From NCBI RefSeq assembly GCF_013009345.1, contig NZ_JABELE010000005.1, forward strand, positions 13,051 to 77,050: 64,000 nt of DNA, written 5' to 3'. Each line of letters begins with the position of its first letter. Within the stretch, counting starts at the first letter, position 1. Both the position numbers and the translations under genes were made by a program. Below the pieces are notes generated by a model. The model was not told the origin of the DNA. It searched no databases and saw nothing but the letters and a program-made list of their open reading frames with translations. This document shows positions 14,098-20,409 of this stretch, piece by piece. The DNA comes from Acinetobacter geminorum (lineage in GTDB: Bacteria; Pseudomonadota; Gammaproteobacteria; Pseudomonadales; Moraxellaceae).

Positions 14098-15413
14098 GCT
14101 GCACCTCTCTCTTCTTCTCGAATAGTCACAAAACGGCAGATATCTAAGCGGTCCATAACTCGAACTACGCCTTTCTTGCCATGACGATTTTTAGCAACGA
14201 TTAATTCGGTGACACCTGACGGTAGGTCGTCTTCACCAATGATTGGATTCGCTAGGATGATTTGGTCTGCATCTTGTTCGATCTGACCTGATTCTTTTAG
14301 ATCTGATGCTTTAGGGCGCTTGCCTTTCTCAGACTCACGATTAAGCTGTGCCAATGCGATAACTGGGCAATCAAACTCTTTAGCCAATGCCTTTAAATCA
14401 CGGCTAATTGAGCTCACTTCCTGGTAACGGTCTTTCTTACTTGGGTCACGAACCAACTGAAGGTAATCAATTACGATACAGCCAAGTTTCTTGTACTTAC
14501 GTTTCGCTTTACGAGCCCAAGAATGTATTTCTGCAATTGTCGGCTTTTGCTTGTCTTCGATATGGATTGGCAAAGAACTGAATCGTCTTTGAGCATCTGC
14601 AAATTGAGCCAACATCCCATCAAATAATTCAGCGTTATGAATGTTGTCATAAGGAATTTTGGTTAATGCTGAGATGCAGCGGTTTGTGAATGTCTCCACA
14701 TCCATTTCCGCAGATACAACCAATACAGGCTCGTTGTATCGCACTGCTGTCTGAATAACTAACATTTGAGCCAGAGTTGATTTACCTGAACCAGGACGAC
14801 CACCCACGATGCAGAAGTGTCCTTTTTGAATTAATCCAACAAGGTTATCCAGGTGAGTTAAGTTAAACTTTACGCCTGTGTACTGCTTGTTAGCTTTAGC
14901 CTCAGCCTTTTGGATTAAACGATCTGTAGCACGGTTCATAGCCTCTTCAAATGTGAAGCTGGTTTTCTCAACATCGTTTGAAGTTTTCTTTCCATCTAGG
15001 ATGCTTTCTGCTGCAATGTGAACGTCAGGGATTGTTAAGTCTTTAGCAATCTCAGCAATGCTTTGACCAATATGCTCAACTTCACGGTGTGCCTTGAACT
15101 TGTTTAGTTCTGCAACATAAGACTCCAGGTTGTAAAAGCTTGAAGGCGCTTCGCTGCTCATTTGAAGCAGGTATTCAGAACCACCCATCAAATGAATTAC
15201 GTTTTTTTGTTTAAGCTGCTGCTCAACCATAACGAAGTCATAAGGCTTGTTTTCGTTAGCAAGGTCAGCAATAGCCTGGAAGATTTGCTTATGGCGCTCT
15301 GGAAAGAAGCACTCAACATCAAGATCGTTACTTACAACATCAAATGATTTGTCTACAGTCATCAATGCTGTAAGAACTGCTTGTTCCATAGGGATGTTAT
15401 GAATATTCGACAT
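14094..15413 (-). CDS. Replicative DNA helicase, DnaB family
   Basis: A 439-residue hexameric 5'-3' helicase. The N-terminal DnaB domain begins 'NIPMEQAVLTALM'. The RecA-like C-terminal domain carries Walker A 'GGRPGSGKST' near residue 210, Walker B 'IVIDYLQLV', and the DnaB motif 'LAQLNRESE...KRPKASDLKESGQIEQDAD'. The start is taken as the ATG at 15413, which overlaps the stop of the replication protein gene (TAATG). The apparent extension uses a TTG. With the upstream DnaT/O-like protein it forms the phage replication pair, in place of the host's DnaB and loader. Confidence 0.95.
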   Translation of the reverse strand: MSNIHNIPMEQAVLTALMTVDKSFDVVSNDLDVECFFPERHKQIFQAIADLANENKPYDFVMVEQQLKQKNVIHLMGGSEYLLQMSSEAPSSFYNLESYVAELNKFKAHREVEHIGQSIAEIAKDLTIPDVHIAAESILDGKKTSNDVEKTSFTFEEAMNRATDRLIQKAEAKANKQYTGVKFNLTHLDNLVGLIQKGHFCIVGGRPGSGKSTLAQMLVIQTAVRYNEPVLVVSAEMDVETFTNRCISALTKIPYDNIHNAELFDGMLAQFADAQRRFSSLPIHIEDKQKPTIAEIHSWARKAKRKYKKLGCIVIDYLQLVRDPSKKDRYQEVSSISRDLKALAKEFDCPVIALAQLNRESEKGKRPKASDLKESGQIEQDADQIILANPIIGEDDLPSGVTELIVAKNRHGKKGVVRVMDRLDICRFVTIREEERGAA

Positions 15414-16237
15414 TACCAATCCCCCATGTCTGCTTTGAGTTCAGAAGGATTGATGTTTTGTGCAACACCGCTAGCTTGTTGGAATAAACGCTCTAAGAGC
15501 TTGCAATCACGCTTAACCCACTTCACGAAATTTGAATACATCTGAGTGCTTGTTACTGCACCAGTGATGATTTTGTTTTCGTAGTGTGGGTTGATTTCAA
15601 GAAGTAATTCTTCAACTTGAGCTTGATTGATTTTTGGTAAACCTGATCTTTGCATCCAAGAATTCAATTGTTGTAAATCTGGTTTCCAGATATTCAGAAC
15701 TTCATCAACTGGATTTTCTTGTGTGCTCTCCTCTCTATAAATATTTTTATATAATTCTATTGTGTCTTTAGTTTCTAAAGTGCTGGCGCTTTCGTTAGTA
15801 AAGTGCTCGCGCTTTACTTTCTGTAGTGCTTTACTTTCTAAAGTGGTATTGCAGTTTTTAAAGTGCTCGACTAATGACACCTCATTAATTCTGTATTCAT
15901 TACCCTTTCTTGAATCAGAACTAACAACAGTTACAACGCCTAAATCGGTTAATTCTTTTAGGCCTTTACGAACTGTAGTAGTGCTTAGTTTTTTAGAACC
16001 TTCAAGCTTGCCGCCCTGCAATTGAGAGTAACTTACAAAATCAGTAGTTTTGTCTTTAAAACCATTGATGCGGTCTTCCAGTTCAGCATACACATTACGT
16101 GCTGCATCACTAAGAAATGGACGCACATCACTACGATAAAGACGACTAGACATCACATAGCCCTTTTCGAACTTGTCTGTCATCTTGTCCCTACCTTTTG
16201 AAATTGGAATAATTTCAGCCTGCTTCAATGCACCCAT
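15413..16237 (-). CDS. Replication initiation protein, wHTH plus DnaT-like domain
   Basis: A 274-residue protein. The N-terminal half has the layout of phage O-type initiators: a winged helix with 'DFVSYSQLQGG...LSTTTVRKGLKELTDLGVV'. The C-terminal part ('QMYSNFVKWVKRDCK') resembles the DnaT ssDNA-binding domain that loads DnaB. The start is the ATG at 16237, with GAGAGG upstream, overlapping the stop of the 52-residue gene (TGATG). The middle segment is rich in Thr/Ser/Glu and probably flexible. As in lambda O, the origin could lie within this gene, but I cannot pick out clear iterons. Confidence 0.75.
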   Translation of the reverse strand: MGALKQAEIIPISKGRDKMTDKFEKGYVMSSRLYRSDVRPFLSDAARNVYAELEDRINGFKDKTTDFVSYSQLQGGKLEGSKKLSTTTVRKGLKELTDLGVVTVVSSDSRKGNEYRINEVSLVEHFKNCNTTLESKALQKVKREHFTNESASTLETKDTIELYKNIYREESTQENPVDEVLNIWKPDLQQLNSWMQRSGLPKINQAQVEELLLEINPHYENKIITGAVTSTQMYSNFVKWVKRDCKLLERLFQQASGVAQNINPSELKADMGDW

Positions 16238-16395
16238 CAAACACCTCTCAATACAAATGCAGCTAAATCAGCTTTCGCTTTAGCCAATGCCATAGAGTTT
16301 TCGAGAGTTCGATTAAGCACATAAGCCTCAACCGCTTTTTGAAACAAACTAATCTTCCGATTTAGTTCAATGTCTGCTAATATTTGATAGTTCAT
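16237..16395 (-). CDS. 52-residue phage protein between cII and the replication gene
   Basis: Read from the ATG at 16395 with a GGAGAAGGA ribosome binding site. The TGA stop overlaps the ATG of the replication protein (TGATG). The 52-residue product is helical and Ala/Lys-rich ('LNRKISLFQKAVEAYVL', 'MALAKAKADLAAFVL'). The strong ribosome binding site and stop-start overlap support it. It lies exactly where an OOP-like antisense RNA would begin in lambda. Function is unknown. Confidence 0.6.
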   Translation of the reverse strand: MNYQILADIELNRKISLFQKAVEAYVLNRTLENSMALAKAKADLAAFVLRGV

Positions 16396-16419
16396 TTGGT
16401 CCTTCTCCGATTGAACACT

Positions 16420-16447
16420 AAGCCTGATCCACGAAATCAGGCTTTTT
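16420..16447 (+). terminator. Plus-strand intrinsic terminator at the cII 3' end (OOP-like)
   Basis: The stem AAGCCTGAT (16420-16428) pairs with ATCAGGCTT (16436-16444), followed by TTTTTCTTT in the plus direction, i.e. opposite to the surrounding genes. On the minus strand there is no T-tract after the stem. It is therefore oriented to stop rightward antisense transcription at the end of the CII-like gene, the same arrangement as the lambda OOP RNA terminator. No clear promoter for such an RNA was found. Confidence 0.6.
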
Positions 16448-16811
16448 CTTTATATCCAAGCTCAAAACACATGCCGAAATCTTCAATGTCATCTTGAAAA
16501 AGATCGTCAATTGTTTGTTTGCTTTCCATCCACGCTTTTGACATCACAAAAAGCGCATTTAGTTTTTCCTCGCTAATCATTCGATATTTCTTGAGTACAG
16601 TTTTGAATCCAAGAACATCCAATAGCACTAAACAGTTCTCAAGCTCAGTCAAGCCATTGGATTTTCTATCATTTTTCATTCGTGATAATGTGCTTGGATC
16701 AATCCCCAACTGTTCAGCAACCTGACTTTGATTGCTTGATGCAAGGGCTTGCAAAACTCTAGAAACTTCATTTCTAGCCCTTGCACTCAATTCGGTTGAT
16801 ACTTTGCTCAT
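16437..16811 (-). CDS. CII-family transcriptional activator
   Basis: A 124-residue regulator with the phage CII signature (PF05269): 'ARNEVSRVLQALASSNQSQVAEQLGIDPSTLSRMKNDRK', a helix-turn-helix in which 'QSQVAEQLGIDPSTLSRM' is the DNA-reading part. In lambdoid phages CII activates the repressor-establishment and integrase promoters. Here it is the second gene of the leftward early operon, directly after the Cro-like gene. The C-terminal half, about 55 residues of helix, is longer than in lambda (97 aa). A plus-strand terminator overlaps its last codons. Confidence 0.8.
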   Translation of the reverse strand: MSKVSTELSARARNEVSRVLQALASSNQSQVAEQLGIDPSTLSRMKNDRKSNGLTELENCLVLLDVLGFKTVLKKYRMISEEKLNALFVMSKAWMESKQTIDDLFQDDIEDFGMCFELGYKEKA

Positions 16812-16821
16812 GGTTTAGTTC

Positions 16822-17022
16822 CTAAGCGGTTAATTGTTCTGAACAATATTCCTTCCATAAATTTTCTAGTTTTCTTCCTAGATCATATGAAAGGCGTTTC
16901 CCACATAACCCGCGCTCTAAATCACTAACGTAATTCTGTGAGCACCCGATTTCTGCGGCTATAAATGTCTGAGTAAGACCCTTTTCCCTTAACTCAGAGA
17001 TCATCTTCTGCCATTGATTCAT
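16822..17022 (-). CDS. Cro-like repressor
   Basis: A 66-residue helix-turn-helix protein: 'EKGLTQTFIAAEIGCSQNYVSDLERG' is a clear HTH. The start is the ATG at 17022, preceded by the CGGAGAC ribosome binding site; the longer frame to 17076 would begin inside the promoter and operator array. It is the first gene of the leftward early transcript, divergent from cI, the classic Cro position. It would compete with CI for the TATCGGAA-type operators at 17031-17114. Confidence 0.8.
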   Translation of the reverse strand: MNQWQKMISELREKGLTQTFIAAEIGCSQNYVSDLERGLCGKRLSYDLGRKLENLWKEYCSEQLTA

Positions 17023-17030
17023 GGGCGGTC

Positions 17031-17114
17031 TCCGATAATTTTTATTAAATATATAGGTTTTCCGATATTTATTCAATAGCCAAACCGATTGAAATATGTA
17101 TCAGAATTCCGATA
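17031..17114 (-). promoter_or_regulatory. Early leftward promoter with CI/Cro operator array
   Basis: On the minus strand a TTGAAT -35 (17076-17071) and TATATT -10 (17053-17048) are 17 bp apart. The spacer contains TATCGGAA. Further copies of the TATCGG motif occur at 17032-17037 and 17109-17114, with a variant (AATCGG) at 17085-17090. The same motif recurs at 19536-19597. These sites are therefore the likely CI/Cro operators controlling the Cro-CII-replication operon and cI itself. Predicted from repetition and position. Confidence 0.75.
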
Positions 17115-17123
17115 GAAGTAACA

Positions 17124-17798
17124 ATGGACAAATTTATGGCTACTTTGGGCGAAAACTTAAAAGCAATTCGCAAAGCTAAGAAAATGACTCAAAAAGAACT
17201 GGCTATGAAGTCAGGTGTTAAACAATCTGTAATTTCTGATCTCGAAACAGGGAATGCCAAATCGACAGGCTCTATACTTGAGTTGGCTACCGCACTTGGT
17301 GTTACCGCAGAAGAGTTAAAAAAAGGCATTGTCAGTAAGTTTGATAATAACGTTGAGCCTATAACTAAAAAGCTAATTCCCGTTCTTTCTTGGGTGCAGG
17401 CAGGAACAATGACATCAGTAGAAGCTATCGATCCTAATAAAATAAATGAATGGTTGCCACCCCTTAGTGCAGATGATCCAGATGGATGTTTTTATTTAAG
17501 AGTTGTTGGCGTAAGTAATTCCCCAAAATATGAAGAAGGTGACTATATTTTAGTTAATCCAAACTATCAGGTTTGTGATTTACTTCCTGATGATCTAATT
17601 GTTGTTCGAAATAATACAGATGCAACCTTTAAAAAGCTTGTAATTGAAAGCGATCAGCGCAAATACCTGCAAGCCCTAAATCCTAACTTTCACCCGAATA
17701 TTATTGAATTTGAAGACGGTATGGAACTGGTAGGCTTGGTTATTGATGCGTTTAGGCCCCTAGGTGGATCACGCCCAAAGCGTGTTAGAAAAAGTTAA
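17124..17798 (+). CDS. CI-type phage repressor, HTH plus S24 peptidase domain
   Basis: A 224-residue lysogeny repressor. Residues 8-65 form the HTH ('MTQKELAMKSGVKQSVISDLETG'). A linker contains the autocleavage site in 'WVQAGTM' (Ala93-Gly94). The S24 domain has Ser131 in 'GVSNSP' and Lys170 in 'TFKKL', followed by 'ALNPNF'. The usual GDSM around the serine is replaced by GVSN, but Ser and Lys are kept. RecA-stimulated self-cleavage and SOS induction are therefore expected. It is divergent from cro and flanked by the operator array. An in-frame ATG at 17136 is an alternative start. Confidence 0.93.
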   Translation: MDKFMATLGENLKAIRKAKKMTQKELAMKSGVKQSVISDLETGNAKSTGSILELATALGVTAEELKKGIVSKFDNNVEPITKKLIPVLSWVQAGTMTSVEAIDPNKINEWLPPLSADDPDGCFYLRVVGVSNSPKYEEGDYILVNPNYQVCDLLPDDLIVVRNNTDATFKKLVIESDQRKYLQALNPNFHPNIIEFEDGMELVGLVIDAFRPLGGSRPKRVRKS

Positions 17799-17818
17799 AT
17801 TAAGGTTTTAGGTGATAC

Positions 17819-18034
17819 ATGGACAACTCTAAACTACCAATCAACCAGATTATTGCTCGCATCAATGATGCTGCGAAACATGGTGAAGCTTTGGTGCTAA
17901 CAGCCGAAGAAGTGAAGATCCTCTCAAAGGACATTGGTGATAAAGTCTTTATTCCAGTCCTTACAAATGAACAAGTAGTGCAGTTGGTAAAAGAAGGAAA
18001 GCTTGGACAACGGATTGATAATACAAAAAAGTAA
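17819..18034 (+). CDS. 71-residue phage protein next to cI, function unknown
   Basis: A small protein 20 bp downstream of cI with a TTAGGTGAT ribosome binding site, so probably co-transcribed in the lysogen. The sequence is helical ('NQIIARINDAAKHGEALVLTAEEVKILSKDIGDKVFI') and ends 'LTNEQVVQLVKEGKLGQRI', a small alpha/beta plan. No family is recognised. Genes at this position can be immunity accessory factors. Confidence 0.6.
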   Translation: MDNSKLPINQIIARINDAAKHGEALVLTAEEVKILSKDIGDKVFIPVLTNEQVVQLVKEGKLGQRIDNTKK

Positions 18035-18141
18035 AATCGTATGAGTAAGAAGGGTAGACAGCAACACCCTAAAGCAAATTAAACCGCGGCTCGACACGAT
18101 TCTATAGAAATTAATGAAGGGTTAAATTTAATCCACAAAAG

Positions 18142-18162
18142 TGCAACTAAATTTTAGTTGCA
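18142..18162 (+). promoter_or_regulatory. 21-bp palindrome upstream of hicA (operator and/or terminator)
   Basis: TGCAACTAAA (18142-18151) and TTTAGTTGCA (18153-18162) form perfect arms around one base. ATATTTTTTA follows. It could be the intrinsic terminator of the cI transcript (8-bp stem, 5-nt loop, T-tract). It could also be the HicB operator: it sits 28 bp before the hicA start, and HicB proteins bind palindromes in their own promoter. Confidence 0.6.
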
Positions 18163-18189
18163 ATATTTTTTAAATACAAGGAAAATAAT

Positions 18190-18453
18190 GTGACCAAAGC
18201 AGAGAAATTATTAGAACGATTTTTCACTAATCCTCCCCCTAAAAATTTTAAGTGGAATGATTTCGTTACAATGATGGAACGCTTAGGCTTTACTCTAGTA
18301 TTTAATGGAAGAGGTAGCTCCCATTGCATATTCTACAAAGATAATCCAAAAATCGTACTTAACTTCTTAAAACCTCATCCAAATGATGAGTTAAAAGTTA
18401 TTTATGTGAAGAAGGCAAGAGAGTTCCTTAGAGAGCATGGCATTGGAGTATAA
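18190..18453 (+). CDS. hicA: HicA-type mRNA interferase toxin
   Basis: An 87-residue toxin starting at GTG 18190 with an AAGGAAAA ribosome binding site. It has the HicA double-stranded-RNA-binding-like fold: 'FKWNDFVTMMERLGFTLVFNGRGSSHCIFYKDN', with the catalytic His45 in 'SSH', then 'FLKPHPNDELKVIYVKKAREFL'. It cleaves translated mRNA when free of antitoxin. The gene order toxin-antitoxin is usual for hicAB. The antitoxin gene starts 1 bp after its stop. It lies beside cI, so it would be expressed in the lysogen. Confidence 0.88.
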   Translation: MTKAEKLLERFFTNPPPKNFKWNDFVTMMERLGFTLVFNGRGSSHCIFYKDNPKIVLNFLKPHPNDELKVIYVKKAREFLREHGIGV

Positions 18454-18454
18454 A

Positions 18455-18907
18455 ATGAAAGAAACTTTTAAATATAAGGGCTTTGAAGGCTCAATGGAGT
18501 TCAGTTCAGAAGATGAATGCTTAGTAGGCGAGGTCTTATTTATACGTTCTAAAATCATCTATATCGGTGAAACTTATAGTGAGTTAAAAAAATCTTTTGA
18601 AGAGGCTGTTGATGCTTATATTCTCCATTGTGAAGCAAACAATATTAAGCCAGAGAAACCATGTAGTGGAACCTTTAATGTGAGAGTTGGCACTCATCTT
18701 CATCAAGCGGCTATTAAGCTTGCATATCAAAATAACATCTCGCTTAATGAAGTGGTGATACGAGCCTTAGAGCATTTTCTAGCAACTGAACACTCAGAAA
18801 GTAGCAATTTCACAGTTAATTTAAAAAATAGCCCAGTCAATATTATGAATATCTCTCAAAGAAATATTGTTTTACCTAAAAAACGTAATTCAGAATATTT
18901 TAATTAA
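18455..18907 (+). CDS. hicB: HicB-type antitoxin
   Basis: A 150-residue antitoxin. The start is the ATG at 18455, with GGAGTATAAA just upstream in the hicA end; an in-frame ATG at 18437 would overlap hicA. The N-terminal degraded RNase H-like HicB domain has 'YKGFEGSMEFSSEDECLVGEVLFI' and 'YSELKKSFEEAVDAYILHC'. It is followed by a C-terminal ribbon-helix-helix segment ('FNVRVGTHLHQAAIKLAYQNNISLNEVVIRALEHFL') that binds the operator. About 35 extra residues follow the RHH part, rich in Asn/Ser. Confidence 0.88.
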   Translation: MKETFKYKGFEGSMEFSSEDECLVGEVLFIRSKIIYIGETYSELKKSFEEAVDAYILHCEANNIKPEKPCSGTFNVRVGTHLHQAAIKLAYQNNISLNEVVIRALEHFLATEHSESSNFTVNLKNSPVNIMNISQRNIVLPKKRNSEYFN

Positions 18908-18931
18908 TTTTTAAAGCTATAAGGATGATCA

Positions 18932-19384
18932 ATGAGTAATTCTAGAGATAAAAAAACGAATCTAGCATTAAGTATATTGTGTGACTCAATAGATGGTTCT
19001 GAAGACAATATTGAGTTTCCAATCACACTAGTTGTTGGTGGGCAACTTATAACTGGACTAATTATTAGTGAAAAAAATTTTTATAATTTAGAATCAAATC
19101 AGGCCCTTAAGCCGATTTATGAATTGATTTATAAAGAAAAATCTGAATATTTTAATACGAATGGTTCTTTTAAAAATGAAGATATAACTGATGAAGAAAT
19201 TGATAAAATTCCAGATACTCTTTGGCAAAGATTTTTGTATTTAAAAGATGCAAGATATATGACTGGGAATACATTTGTTCCCAGTGAAAATAATCAAGGG
19301 TCTGCAATACAAGTTAGGGTATCAGATATTGTTGCTTTTAACTTTGGAACATTTACTACCGCGAAAAACGATGATGATGCTTAA
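18932..19384 (+). CDS. Possible GvpU-like protein, function unknown
   Basis: A 150-residue acidic protein with an AAGGATGATC ribosome binding site, 24 bp after hicB and so probably co-transcribed. The N-terminal half 'FPITLVVGGQLITGLIISEKNFYNLE' is beta-rich. It resembles the 'LTL...G..isG.lis...Y' start of gas vesicle accessory protein GvpU-like proteins annotated in Acinetobacter. The C-terminus has 'QVRVSDIVAFNFGTFTTAK', where the end is the adenylated-looking 'FNFG' strand typical of this group. There are no gas vesicle genes nearby, so the name would not reflect function. It may be a lysogen-expressed accessory gene. Confidence 0.5.
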   Translation: MSNSRDKKTNLALSILCDSIDGSEDNIEFPITLVVGGQLITGLIISEKNFYNLESNQALKPIYELIYKEKSEYFNTNGSFKNEDITDEEIDKIPDTLWQRFLYLKDARYMTGNTFVPSENNQGSAIQVRVSDIVAFNFGTFTTAKNDDDA

Positions 19385-19478
19385 TATTTAATTTGCCCAC
19401 TCTAATTGTTATTGCAGTGTTTAGTTTAATAAATGATTCCGGAGCGACTGGCGTAATTTGAATATTTACTTTTGACAT
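19356..19478 (-). CDS. Possible 40-residue convergent ORF
   Basis: On the minus strand the ATG at 19478 is preceded by GGAGG seven bases upstream. The frame encodes 40 residues starting MSKVNIQITP and ending in a His-rich tail, with stop TAG at 19358-19356. Its 3' end overlaps the end of the GvpU-like gene by 29 bp. The excellent ribosome binding site is the only evidence. No convincing promoter or homology was seen, so it may be a remnant or chance. Confidence 0.3.
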   Translation of the reverse strand: MSKVNIQITPVAPESFIKLNTAITIRVGKLNIKHHHRFSR

Positions 19479-19490
19479 AGTTATACCTCC

Positions 19491-19515
19491 AACCCACCCT
19501 GTGTGGGTTTTCTTT
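19491..19515 (+). terminator. Intrinsic terminator after the hicAB block
   Basis: The stem AACCCAC/GTGGGTT with a 5-nt loop is followed by TTCTTTT in the plus direction. It would end the cI-hicAB-GvpU-like transcript before the rightward early promoter. Confidence 0.7.
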
Positions 19516-19535
19516 TGTCTATTAAAACACAAAAA

Positions 19536-19597
19536 ATCGGAATTTCTATAAAAATATCGGATTCCCTATTGACTAATAATATCGGAAATGCGATATT
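19536..19597 (+). promoter_or_regulatory. Rightward early promoter with repressor operators
   Basis: A -35 TTGACT (19569-19574), 17-bp spacer and -10 GATATT (19592-19597). The spacer contains a perfect inverted repeat, ATATCG-6-CGATAT (19579-19596). Two more TATCGGA/ATCGGAAT copies lie upstream at 19536-19543 and 19555-19563. The motif is the one found between cro and cI. CI should therefore repress this operon in the lysogen, as at lambda pL. Confidence 0.8.
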
Positions 19598-19616
19598 TAT
19601 CTCATCGACAAACAAA

Positions 19617-19647
19617 AACCGCCATAGGGGTCAGAGTCTAGGCGGTT
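19617..19647 (+). promoter_or_regulatory. Leader hairpin of the rightward early operon
   Basis: AACCGCC (19617-19623) pairs with GGCGGTT (19641-19647) around a 17-nt loop, in the untranslated leader about 20 bp after the predicted -10. No T-tract follows, so it is not a terminator. A boxB/nut-type or stability role is possible but unproven. Confidence 0.4.
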
Positions 19648-19669
19648 TGCATCAAATGCGGAGATAAGT

Positions 19670-19879
19670 ATGAATCAAAGAATTGAAAAGTACAAGTTTA
19701 GCCAAGCTGCAATAGACAGCTTCAAAGGCTTCTTAGGTGGCTCGGTGCTATCTATGGTCATCGGTGTTTTTATCGTAGTCCCTTTCCTTCGTTCATGTGC
19801 CGACGAGCAACACGTCAACGAACTCAAAGCAAAACAGAACATGTATGTGCGTGTGCAAGTGGAAGGAGCTAACTCATGA
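19670..19879 (+). CDS. 69-residue single-pass membrane protein, early operon
   Basis: The first gene of the rightward early operon, with a GGAGATAAG ribosome binding site. Residues about 18-40 ('FKGFLGGSVLSMVIGVFIVVPFL') form one membrane helix, followed by a charged C-terminal part 'SCADEQHVNELKAKQNM'. A small early membrane protein in a prophage could affect host envelope functions or superinfection, but no family is recognised. It overlaps the next gene by 4 bp (ATGA). Confidence 0.6.
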   Translation: MNQRIEKYKFSQAAIDSFKGFLGGSVLSMVIGVFIVVPFLRSCADEQHVNELKAKQNMYVRVQVEGANS

Positions 19880-20085
19880 ATATGTTAGCCAATATCTCGT
19901 TTGATGCTGCTCAATCAAAGCTTTTAAAGGACTTGAGCAAACATCCTGAACTATTAGCCGGTGCAGTCGAATACGCATTCCAGCGTGGTGATATCGACCC
20001 TAAAGAGTACCGCAACTGGAAAAGCCAGATTGCAGAAATGGAGCATCAACACACTGCAAACCTTCTGGCGACTATTAAAGCGTGA
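19876..20085 (+). CDS. 69-residue early phage protein, function unknown
   Basis: A 69-residue helical protein whose ATG overlaps the stop of the membrane-protein gene (ATGA). It contains 'SKLLKDLSKHPELLAGAVEYAFQRGDIDPKEYRNWKSQIAEMEHQH', consistent with a three-helix bundle, and no catalytic or metal-binding motif. It is an operon member by overlap and spacing. Function is unknown. Confidence 0.6.
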   Translation: MNMLANISFDAAQSKLLKDLSKHPELLAGAVEYAFQRGDIDPKEYRNWKSQIAEMEHQHTANLLATIKA

Positions 20086-20092
20086 GGTGTGT

Positions 20093-20407
20093 ATGGGCTT
20101 TTTCTTCAATGCAGAATTTCTTGAACAGTTTGGTTTCAGTGTTGGTGAAGAAGATGAAGCAACTCACTACAGCACTTTTGGTGGCAGCGATTGGAAATTG
20201 AAAGCTAATAAAGACCAGATGTTCTACTGGGATGCCCTTTCAAAATCTTGGAAAAGATGGGCATTAACTCTAGAGCACTGCACACCGATCGGCGAGAAAG
20301 AACCAAATTACAAATGCGGACCAGTTAATCAAGTCGTAGTTATGAAAGACGAAACGACTCACGAACTGTCTCCAATTTACTCAGATTCGAAATATAAAGG
20401 TGATTAA
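20093..20407 (+). CDS. 104-residue early phage protein, function unknown
   Basis: The start is set at the ATG 20093, which has a GAGGTG ribosome binding site seven bases after the previous stop. The longer frame beginning at 19961 overlaps the previous gene and is not real. The 104 residues are rich in aromatic residues ('MGFFFNAEFLEQFGF', 'MFYWDALSKSWKRWAL') with a C-terminal 'VVVMKDETTHELSPIYSD'. No family is recognised. It immediately precedes the ATPase gene (2 bp gap). Confidence 0.6.
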   Translation: MGFFFNAEFLEQFGFSVGEEDEATHYSTFGGSDWKLKANKDQMFYWDALSKSWKRWALTLEHCTPIGEKEPNYKCGPVNQVVVMKDETTHELSPIYSDSKYKGD

Positions 20408-20409
20408 AG

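Noticed and set aside
15413..16237. Phage replication origin with iterons inside the replication gene
   Set aside because: Expected by analogy with lambda O, but I could not find a convincing set of repeated sites by eye.
18042..18083. 13-codon frame MSKKGRQQHPKAN after the 71-residue gene
   Set aside because: Too short and without a strong ribosome binding site to call.
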